A DNA stretch of 56,339 nucleotides from Candidatus Goldiibacteriota bacterium. Lineage in GTDB: Bacteria; Oederibacteriota; PGYV01. The position numbers were made by a program, and so were the translations under genes. The notes beneath the pieces are model-generated. The model worked only from the letters and a program-made list of their open reading frames with translations, had not been told where the DNA came from and made no database searches. The first letter of the stretch is position 1; each line of letters begins with the position of its first letter. This document shows positions 21,101-24,344 of the stretch, piece by piece. The DNA lies in assembly GCA_016937715.1 (NCBI GenBank), contig JAFGWA010000086.1, positions 1 through 56,339 of the forward strand. Reading direction: 5' to 3'.

Positions 21101-24096
21101 ATATAATAGAGAACTCAAACAGGAAGGCTGTTATATGGGAATATGACGGTTCGCAATTGCTGAATATAAAGTATGCATATGATACAGCAGGGGCGGATAT
21201 TTTTTACACAGTGCTTGAAGATATGAATGGAAATATCTGGGGGCTTGGAACAAAAGATAACGGAATGAATACCGATATTCTTGCGGTAAGGTATACAGGC
21301 AATTTACAGTCGGGCGAATACGTTTTTGATTCAGGGATGGGTGATTTGTTTGCGGATGCTTCTATTGACGGTTGTGGAAGGATATTTATTGGAGCGAACA
21401 AAACAAGCAGCCTTATGCTTTATGTATTTGACACAATGGCGCCGGAAGAGGGGATTAAAACAGTTCTTGACGGCACTTATAATTACATTTTAAGCGGTAC
21501 TGACAGGACGGCTATTACATCATCCGGAGAAGTGTTAATGGGTGGTTCGTATTTCAACAGGGGTGAAGCGTATGATGCAGGTTTGTGGAAATATCAGGAT
21601 AATTGCAGGAACTGCGCTCCTGTTGCCACGTATACGCCCACTGTTACACCTACAGTAACGCCTCAGGGCCCTTCTGCTACGGTAACTTCAACACAAACAC
21701 CGTCGCTTTCGGTTACGCCAAGCGTTACAGAAACCCTTTCGGCGACTCTGACAAATACATCTACGCCGACTGTTACAAAGACTATCACCTGCACCATTTC
21801 TCTGACACAGACAGGTACAATCACAATGACTGATACTGCAACGGAAACTGTGACGGAAACCTGTACGGCCACGGGAACTGCTACTGTGACTCGAACTCCT
21901 GTCCTGTTTGAGGTTATGAGTAAAGAGAGTGTTTACGGAATTACTCAGATTCCTGCGGTTAAGGTGCGTGTAATAAACAGGTCGGAAAATATAATGTATT
22001 CTTCTGTAAAGATAATATATTGGTATAAATATGAAGGTGAAATATCGCAGGAAACACTTAAGTTTGATAATGTATTTGTACAGCCTTCGGGTGAACAGAT
22101 GGGCAGTCATATTGAAGGAAATATACAAACTATTTGCCGCGATACTCAGAATAGGGCTGTAGAGATAACTTTTGCCGGTGATTCGGGAACATTTGGAACG
22201 GGTGAGGAACTGTACCTGCAGTTTAGTTTTTCAAAAGCTGACCATGGAGAGTATGATCAGAGTAATGACTGGAGCTACGGACCAAGGACGGAATACACTG
22301 ATAATTTCCGTATGAGCCTTTATATTGATGGGGAGCATGTATGGGGCGAAGAACCGGAGGATTTCTGTCCTACATTTACTTCAACATCGACGATAACGGC
22401 AACAGAGACGGCAACAGAGACGGCAACAGAGACGGCAACAGAGACGGCAACAGAGACGGCAACAGAGACAGTAACAGAGACAGCAACAGAGACAGCAACA
22501 GAGACAGTAACAGGGACGGTAACAGGGACAGTAACAGAGACAGTAACAGAGACAGTAACAGGGACGGCAACAGGGACGGCAACAGGGACGGCAACAGGGA
22601 CAGCAACAGGGACAGCAACAGGGACGGCAACAGGGACGGCAACAGAGACAGTAACAGAGACGGCAACAGGGACGGCAACAGGGACGGCAACAGGGACGGC
22701 AACAGGGACGGCAACAGGGACAAATACGCCGTCTATGACAGGGACACCGACAATGACAGAAACTATGTCGGCAACTTTAACTGCGTCAAGAACCTGGACT
22801 ATGACCATCACTGCATCTATAACCGGTACGAATACACCTGTAATATCTTACACGTTTAGCCCGACCGCAACCGTTACCGGAACGCCTGTGCTGATTTCTC
22901 ATAAATTAAATCTTCAGGTAAAAGGCACGGATGCATGTAACGGACAGGTTTTTGCATACGATTTTAAAATAACAAATTATGATAATACTCCGGTAAATGT
23001 ACAGAACCTTCAGATAAAGATGTGGTTTTATTCGGATGATAATATTTATCTGAACGGAGCGTATAACGGCGAGATAAAGGATGTTTCCGGTACATGGATT
23101 TCGGGCGTTGATTCTACGGTATTTGTTAATAACAATCCTTCCTGGCCTGCCTGCACACAGGATGAGACCAGGAAAGCTAACAGAGAAGCGGTGCTTTCGT
23201 TTACTAACAGCGCGACAATACCAGCCGGAGGCGGGTATGCTCAGGGTATTGACGGACAAATACACAGGAACTGGCAGAATCCGTTTGATGCGGGTTGCAA
23301 TGATTATTCAAAACTTGGTTTCGTGGAATATACGGAAAGCCCTTACTTTGCGTTATATGAGAACGGCGTGCTTGTTTCGGAATGGACAGGACCTGCTACC
23401 CAAGATGAAATAAACACAGGAAAAGTGCCTTGCAGCAGCATTCTTTCTCCTACAGCGACTATTACTTGCACTGCAGTTGTTGAAAATACAGCCACAAGTA
23501 CATTAACCGTGACTCATTCAGTGACACAAACTGTTACTGTAACGCCTACAGGTACAATTACACCGGAACCGGGAACGGGAAATGTAAGAGTACAGTATTT
23601 TTCATATAACTCAAACGCGGAAAACAATACTATATACATAAATGTAAGAATATATAATGAAGGATGTATGGAAATTCCATTAAGTGCTCTTCAGGTAAAA
23701 TACTGGTATACGTATGAGGGCGTCGATCCGGATGTTGTTGAAATTGATGAATCAAGAAGGCTTGCCAGCGGACAAGATATTAAGAATTATACCAATGCAG
23801 TTATACAAAACACATCTATCGGAGGACAAACCAGGGTACAGACAACTTCATATACCTCGGGCGCGGGCACTATTCCTCCCGGAGAATATGCGGAATTTCA
23901 TTTAAGGATACATCATTCGGCATGGCAGCCATATAATATCTTTACACAGACAAATGATTATTCTTTTGGTACTCAGTCATGGTTTATTAACTGGGATAAA
24001 ATCACTGTATATGCGGATAATGTTCTAATTTGGGGATATGAACCGGGCGGTATATCAAATGAAATAAAAGACAGGATAATTTTGGGGATGAGATAG
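3199..24096 (+). CDS. Giant surface protein with second SpoIID domain, Ig-like/Fn3 array, four propellers and four CBM3 domains
   Basis: The frame is open from 3064; the first possible start (TTG 3199) has no ribosome site, so this is best read as the -1 continuation of the SpoIID ORF. Layout by position: a T/P/S linker (3535-3630); a second SpoIID-like domain (3640-4350: YKALALAAYTLL, later GLSVWGAMALADK); a helical region (5480-6650); Ig-like domains with a Cys-rich patch (6,700-15,900, Cys at 10258-10345); Fn3 (14290-14560); four delta-60/DUF5122-type propellers (about 15940-17130, 17240-18480, 18685-19760, 20505-21600) separated by Thr/Pro linkers; and four CBM3-like domains (19915-20450, 21905-22365, 22890-23440, 23580-24060). 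The last CBM3 ends with the typical INWDKITVYADNVLIWGYEP. The first and third CBM3 copies are near-identical. There is no sorting domain at the C end. Likely role: binding cellulose-like polysaccharide at the cell surface; the SpoIID part could dock to or remodel peptidoglycan. Confidence 0.85.
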   Translation: MKHSNLLFVDDSTYRKPCVWKGVIKGSVLEKCAKGKLTIKVDATHKYATTWKLDKNPKTVSFDGIEDKAQHEAGTDENHSVQVGLTDTVLYESNVTSNDSKQKYVIVAYYPYPTATASATSASTPSGTATATVSETATVVPTPEYKIMKVEVGEFIKGMIWGGTAKTEFFADSRYTEGYKALALAAYTLLMHETEKNKGQLFDILINGKSDNQEYFIPYAEFSDAPDKVKTIINGVIAELSENDTAGGTFKMKVYLMDQANNKVIKEYSDGTKPEISDLKTLYFPYVDKNAALTSTDYCEKFLTIESDRKVYLRPTIYREKITGTEKYGNEMAGLSPKLGLSVWGAMALADKKGDKKDTAYGILDKTFHYSTPGLKKLLCTKGGLTKYKFEWDTAQLNVETGELQNEEDKAPEGETIDPTSPTDFYLYFTEPIDVKSLIVKLDNAVSNHTTVLSGIAGGFTEMKTEAVKARCAAVYKVTLDPFRANMVMGDKDKATIKLHVICLGKYSYDNKNKLKVPAYINIDMKKTKEEIAPQGIGEDKIESDEYHTICFEKTADADPEKIAEDVEDRTEEEPPQAGDSVGGGFQFSVQLPNIEWPDINVPLPKFDISDIGVDLSKLNIPRPDWRFDSWGFDGLNFGVIMLPDFGKSGSDSWELILKSLRSLLNVDLSGLFRGINLPQFFAPQLPNTDLPIDDWVGSLMENSPCQLNDKTKNAAGGVINQARTLCGLPTIAADATKAPTPAPGTPTPTPEPAGTGGSIKMTGVGAGANAILDVLTTNEAFSQDIANVVLSGANLGTEFDGEAIALIVKLQENAQIASAGLSFLAALNTATNPEFAKNLATGALGQLRTWGEGTLKTLAFKSTSDFINTTIKNNQTAFEEFLKGVSGGKITSIGDLKVTPEQLEGGFNGVFDCAAPEGGSLIIDWEAQYKILKSDSSTTQQKLDAFNTILGAVKELMDAEEEDNGLSQMKEWIDNFQSRDLEMVKSVVSKMDSIAVNAASSGKDKTTIRESALGILKQLQSLLPPGCEVAGSILTIADVVSSIMNTESGDLMSTVQSQLGSDSPVMQKIQGEMKTKGKEIAHEIISDNFPKLPNELFGFKFPFDLDAVPFINDAVSSIIEGLSFGAEGFLCDPQKFLSDIDEPGQIGIFYPYKPPREGEPNDPVFPNYDGWVRGVSTNKSIIHVEGWAADYMPQFVKVYAQADEGPIVSTSLDIDKRLVTTNGGRWGKADWKLDVPLPHAGKHVVRVWTVNAGGNTVEESFLAYLDGTSFPQEKSRAIPLSSFIWRTYGLFGTVKKVDGGTVSYLTAELGERPVTDVFVADAGDTIKIFYPDNTENNDLEIVSENKVDGKYVVSDKVPEGGRFRLRIKNKYNCTSFITCVGAADSTGFKNYKLQYADGWLDRGSPDEETEFSAGIIADTNERVTGPLFTKMKVWDVWSKKMVGPYTLRTIISDTKLNDADVEKDRARFSVGVPVDADNTAPTLIADSYAKFMIKVPQGIIQSGISTLFGVVYPENTAPGLPLLSDKYEMLTNKFGVYAYPGGIIKGGLNITAQETAEGSDPAAAPTPVLEITVSYTKDDLEIKNMNEIFELDPSSSDYEAQRNKALRIVEENLGIYRETEESKGTVKTVKRELLKTEHPIGTYKIYTRQNEAGGKYYLLPADTAPVFAYSPAASPMIFNPEDEAKGRLTTSIYFTPMCTTSKYVFAKIDICRKMDGQYKNIRTIYNGIDEKKAITLKYAGKYGEPEEFRLDRYTSKKHYFYNFAETDGEGNAIDDGYLKPAPAIEDGVEWDGIGKRLDGSTGVVEDGLYRAFVTVVDSFGNSSVASCPIVKGRIVPEIKQIAGLPAVSGDTELIPADNGEIAVVMGVAPDVEGFKGYRIGYRLSELRLGDSLDIDGYTFVTVPAKPSHYYGDDVTTSIISINDGKLADWDISALPSGVYDLTLFILGESAAVDENGEPMTVVIPVDGVTVQDITVTNPPGIYNPHAENNIFKDVTTLVANVNVDGEPVVFQIYEAAVDADGNVTEGNLVNELSGEIKEGLRFEALFDSEGFADGHYKVKVSAGAYNKEFIIRKHSTSANITAEINKPETAGEEDMVLGRVFVTDNVPKSPVPLELGEYKLYLQTDSNLEKLIGGGIVNIDPENRLGDIKLDDLQGDVLKLRLEAQDNAGNVLSPAVTKMYSVPFIPKVEASPKSIMYNTDDTVNVDYYVNKAVTAINAKVINSAGEIVRNNFVFDESLKSPGAHRIVWDGRNNAGSVLPVGRYTITMIFSGPSYGDSKSDQVSVNYSVTETGLLGQVYLEDNNESNVMLKLPKPYFEYRVSGSGEYDKPMPFRLFVQGSATEGYIEHGYTIRDCNATADTDGYGCNCTTIAGVRVCNDKCRDSEWEVGLPWNSLVRWEYDFGGFNNFGCPTLGDNADWEISLNNGRVGGEDDWWGRFNAEIGDTIKPHTWAKKNLSCVNPVNSNIIVLYPGINSIHPRRKENVKNSQEIKDILYRHGDLINLFKIEFLPDNYGGINLDTRGLLDRTKDEPMQGLIETNLWKSDGSGEINVTEDDAVRPAPKYSNPVLEGIITGFTGNLYNTGARYYNEINYSYGNRREPSGEPAGPEMQIGYQEGSITSRYGSYARVTMAAVVNFRYESNNYRGTAPALNKVVLEIPLSGNEGTQYVTGQVPMLDTITGKLEEIRQDTKNKVISTVTRTGLLYGSEDYLESFDIKPEIQPDNYLVEFEVLNKNYDRGTYTINYSARLTIKKRYDSWSFAGNVHDNVIDFRNREGIENNIFESIDDNEKQFVPPFPKQEEIDQIKTIFFSGPEDHMYPLGPDKVPHKSSWTVNGPFYPESDEIDQDIILSERLKGIYSEGDKNYTQQSNSYTIGFNSNGLSSDGYMAGKVYSEYPGDNLEMQLRKPSIEPYEARTYIKIMGDTSAGETPEESVADSETPGPVGSSSPVVFNPSYYTLEYRKTNASENDSYHLIAKISDDPLTSDVNETVKDGILGYLNVRDKIGYYTIKLTVVDTAQNKAIEKYKPVIIGHYINSTTGGTATDAYKQCELLFPKGSVKNDKVVTITPVKRTEIPVNPDNFVPPGLIYSFKAANTGSSSPDTLTSNDFFQKGGKVQKPAIMTLYYDQVQVEGLNEEMLGVYKVHIADSGNTEVMKVNSVIDKDINEVKAEITSFSSVFLMPDFNPPAFEFYAAPDPVASGSKVTVYVKSNKNLKDGLLTGDVYWPVEAPTPVPVSFTRIDKEYRTGSLQVKWRLQPGLENEYKFVLDRYTGSSTARQLPNGGIANTELIGTNIIINGNNYLINKAGVAVEYAEDGSAIEKSFWVTVKDGTSEEEVKVSDIYSVNGANTWSWTGNEGAVTGSFVFNGQGSIRLVIVKTEPGESVSIPPAVWWHNKRFKIEGIDGDYYLTDVNADGSEITGFEFSALLLNAEGQPVEVTPVMEGRKWTVYAPVNEYLAVLQVPGGLEGKAEVRFSGMDAEDTQGNGKGYFRIEKDKGPVTLETDRDLAGLGKTVLIKSKSYIAGCLPELTLLVNGSGENIADELIVKKVVIPGTDIETGEIVYEFAVPETEGEDYDLVIRASVNNNGSISTVEKTVRIDRTRPAYQVVTDSKFEIAPAATGRIFMNVIPSETLLEPVKLKAVFVTDGISEEIPVIIENNGSYSAFVEVRPIFKSGPVNFEITGTDMAGNLGVYVYEAEIDTKAPGMVKELTYIMVNGVPELSWISPDDDDVKEYRIYKDDVLVGVVLYGVNVFTDSVVLPQGSKWAYYVTAVDRSGNEGLKNHIEAVYDDHPPVSQFVRESSLISISAVDDVSGVNRIEYYLDLSDTARDSTEIMPKLKTYSVSISIPIENEYFVLYYRAVDNNGNIEELHKARIMIDTKPPLIPITFNECYAYKSDQLMTIDKGTAFDRQQIIDMLRAQGTSEDLMNYIEGLPAESSPDVYDFYDFYDVLYGNNAPSASITKEEAIQLLTSQNAGEELIDKVTAMTDEEFSDFVKTWRLEAGPVMNVYYLSRANGWIMADYGLLTKTPVSSFDPNNIYEVRYRVFPIGVDPDQSETKLLCQVEWPPKVPGLPSRCVGNWSPRVEADTMREGINTIEFAAKDMLKNDSGLSGFGPNVRYFIVDGTPPATLMYVNEERVDTGSIDLAGEGNVTISLSAEDPKINGLNGSGISRPDMVYQGGWCGATRGRIFYNITSGVVPPGTYLSFTEYMGQINYTLTSDVTVTYYSIDNVGNEEVHKTVYIKFNKCTQLDTDFGNAGVYNYGTGAVNSVKRDGNGRILALAQDGNGLKLARHNTDGSVDTAFASAGIYSRVDMTGEDAAVASDGKIYVTGIMNSVTAVLRLNTDGSVDRGFGAGDGDGIDGLVLIPDTNPRAVLVEQSGKPILVCTYTSGNMAVVRLNTDGTIDISYSSGDDAVDGVKIFDTGYNATYPEAAAFDSSGKLVIAGFTYMGTSLEMLVVRLLQDGGLDMDFDGDGYMTSNLSANSGDFAYGISVDSADNIYVSGMTNAGGVDCAAVWKVKGGSAADAGSLDTSFNGTGYVVISAYDGTGYYYRASAVKAAENCDYVYVAGIKRSSNLSVYSVFVDIYGTDGKLQGVHNIYTGLYSYDGANAIAEDDAGAIYIGGTSKNSSGSMDAVLLKYANTCASCGTTIEEHTPTVTPTFTATPTVTMTPTMTATPTATSTQCVRKDAEYGFNGAAVYHSVYGNSSFAGIIPDGQGGMFAAATIRGSGDTDDIALLHYNADGTQDTGFAGTGMVVFDAGFNDTAYSVNAGNDGDILIAGSSGNGYDTDIVILKYSSSGGLIHQYKYAGQGNAECLDAAVVSDGSIYAAGYVYNNLTAGNDIIILRFMPDGQVDTLFGNGGIAEEGGYVYSAAGTNDSAVAITLDVSGNPVIAANIGPSMAVLKLDGSGALDTSFAANDLDGVNGIYIYEDSKYNGAKKIIVDAYDSIYVAGYINGGINAYSSDDMALWKLLPDGTPCRAFGADGVFVMNGISASSVDSANSITYDECGRLLISGHSIDSSGGRDMVLARLYSDGSIDSSFGSNGAVYINGTAGGSGFDGSRDVYTDGYGTIYIAGTSENVSGTRDAVIIKFADNCGPCPTPTLTFTVSETPTISPTYTEADTGTVTPTMTPTPSQTMTITITSTRTATPSATPSVTVTPEPERCVIPVKEFNFTGKVLYDSGMGIDEYARAVIIARDGSVYAAGNRVGSYNGDYIKDGIVWKYGKDGAAKLSPLVYDGGSYDTIRALLEGENGVIYAAGESYVPGQSYNAYIWEINGDRIINASGFDGGAQDSIRDLLVSEDNKVYGAGYTQDDSTEVVHAALYNYTDGIQLQAVYMSNINSFAESVVEDNSGNIWLAGYIDTDNERHMALWLYNSIEGMLELVYEASGIYNAAKTVVADNSGILWICGYSGSVENTHAAVWKYDSGMVSLAAVSTDDNSLIYDADIDYCGNLVLAGFSGDYASVFAFDTELNTLETSNIYGISGSGGNAVDVDKDGGIYIAGYAQSGGTTDMALWKYADTCKSCFATPTATVTMTVTVTQTVTRTVTETLTSTSSSTPTATITVTPEPTQQLTHKLNLQVKGADACGGQVFAYDFKITNYDSVPVNVQNLQVKMWFYSEDNITLNGTYNGDVRDSSGVWVGTADSTVTVNNAPSWPSCTQDGNRKANREAVLSFTSAVVLPVGGGYAESVDGQIHRNWQTPFDENCDDYSRLGFTEYTDTPYFALYENGVLVSEWTSAVIEDNSSAKEPCSVLFTPTVTATASPTSTATVCLVPDDGFGVNGVVFAENTYNRNEYYAGIAEEFSGDIVSVINSENPGVSGTDYLKIIRYSSSGIPDENSVQYSINGDVYAVDTAADREGAVWIAVNKQYSDGSYYGPAVLRYSGDMVQEEGSFTGYAGSSVQSIDITQDGGIYTAGMNIVEGNLGIVLWKYSPQTSKFELIASYGSQSFNAVITGLSHDKTGNILVSGYIIENSNRKAVIWEYDGSQLLNIKYAYDTAGADIFYTVLEDMNGNIWGLGTKDNGMNTDILAVRYTGNLQSGEYVFDSGMGDLFADASIDGCGRIFIGANKTSSLMLYVFDTMAPEEGIKTVLDGTYNYILSGTDRTAITSSGEVLMGGSYFNRGEAYDAGLWKYQDNCRNCAPVATYTPTVTPTVTPQGPSATVTSTQTPSLSVTPSVTETLSATLTNTSTPTVTKTITCTISLTQTGTITMTDTATETVTETCTATGTATVTRTPVLFEVMSKESVYGITQIPAVKVRVINRSENIMYSSVKIIYWYKYEGEISQETLKFDNVFVQPSGEQMGSHIEGNIQTICRDTQNRAVEITFAGDSGTFGTGEELYLQFSFSKADHGEYDQSNDWSYGPRTEYTDNFRMSLYIDGEHVWGEEPEDFCPTFTSTSTITATETATETATETATETATETATETVTETATETATETVTGTVTGTVTETVTETVTGTATGTATGTATGTATGTATGTATGTATETVTETATGTATGTATGTATGTATGTNTPSMTGTPTMTETMSATLTASRTWTMTITASITGTNTPVISYTFSPTATVTGTPVLISHKLNLQVKGTDACNGQVFAYDFKITNYDNTPVNVQNLQIKMWFYSDDNIYLNGAYNGEIKDVSGTWISGVDSTVFVNNNPSWPACTQDETRKANREAVLSFTNSATIPAGGGYAQGIDGQIHRNWQNPFDAGCNDYSKLGFVEYTESPYFALYENGVLVSEWTGPATQDEINTGKVPCSSILSPTATITCTAVVENTATSTLTVTHSVTQTVTVTPTGTITPEPGTGNVRVQYFSYNSNAENNTIYINVRIYNEGCMEIPLSALQVKYWYTYEGVDPDVVEIDESRRLASGQDIKNYTNAVIQNTSIGGQTRVQTTSYTSGAGTIPPGEYAEFHLRIHHSAWQPYNIFTQTNDYSFGTQSWFINWDKITVYADNVLIWGYEPGGISNEIKDRIILGMR
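19915..20450 (+). repeat. CBM3-coding duplication, copy 1
   Basis: This segment and 22890-23440 encode CBM3-like domains that are close to identical. Shared strings include LNLQVKG-DAC, FAYDFKITNYD, NREAVLSFT, GQIHRNWQ-PFD and YFALYENGVLVSEWT. The DNA is also similar over long stretches, which indicates a fairly recent duplication inside the giant gene. A more distant relative lies in the protein starting at 38837. Confidence 0.8.
22395..22725 (+). repeat. 12-bp tandem repeat coding (Ala/Val-Thr-Glu/Gly-Thr)n
   Basis: About 26 tandem copies of a 12-bp unit, GAGACGGCAACA and its variants (GGGACGGCAACA, GAGACAGTAACA), encode repeated ATET, VTET, ATGT and VTGT. Variants occur in blocks (five ATET, then mixed, then runs of ATGT), as produced by unequal exchange or slippage. 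Copy number is likely to vary between strains and is a likely place for assembly errors. It forms a linker between two CBM3-like domains of the giant protein. Confidence 0.9.
22890..23440 (+). repeat. CBM3-coding duplication, copy 2
   Basis: This is the second copy of the CBM3 domain described at 19915-20450. It keeps the conserved Cys pair region (DACNGQVFAYDF ... SWPACTQDETRKANRE) and ends in EWTGPATQDE. A 12-bp tandem array (22395-22725) separates it from the CBM3-like domain before it, and a Thr-rich linker precedes the last CBM3. Confidence 0.8.
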
Positions 24097-24192
24097 TATT
24101 TTATAAATAAACTGAAATTCAAAATTTTATAACTGTTGAATACAACTGTTTTGTCATCTTTGTTTTTTTACAAAAACCACAAAAGTCCTTAA

Positions 24193-24240
24193 AAATAAGG
24201 TTATTTATGGACAGAAATAGAGAAACCTTATTTCTTTTGT
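24193..24240 (+). terminator. Possible terminator hairpin after the giant gene
   Basis: The arms AAATAAGGTT (24193-24202) and AACCTTATTT (24224-24233) are perfectly complementary with a 21-base loop, followed by the T-rich CTTTTGTG. The stem is AT-rich and the T tract is interrupted, so termination would be modest. It lies about 100 bases after the stop at 24096 and before the next promoter. Confidence 0.4.
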
Positions 24241-24270
24241 GTTGTCTAAATTAAACGTGTAAACTGTTTA

Positions 24271-24299
24271 TTGACTTCTATATACGCGATATATATAAT
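24271..24299 (+). promoter_or_regulatory. Strong sigma-70-type promoter for the first GH8 gene
   Basis: TTGACT (24271-24276), a 17-base spacer and a perfect TATAAT (24294-24299) lie about 45 bases upstream of the TTG start at 24345. The spacer contains the alternating palindrome TATACGCGATATA, which might bind a regulator, although no repressor gene is nearby. This indicates that the GH8 gene is transcribed separately from the giant gene. Confidence 0.7.
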
Positions 24300-24344
24300 A
24301 AATCAATAGAACGGGATTTCATATCATGAAAGAAGGTAAATGTT

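Noticed and set aside
22341-22859. A plus-strand open frame coding DGNRDGNRDSN repeats, resembling a calcium-binding repeat
   Set aside because: It is the second frame of the 12-bp minisatellite inside the giant gene. It has no start signal, and the frame through the CBM3 domains is clearly the real one.
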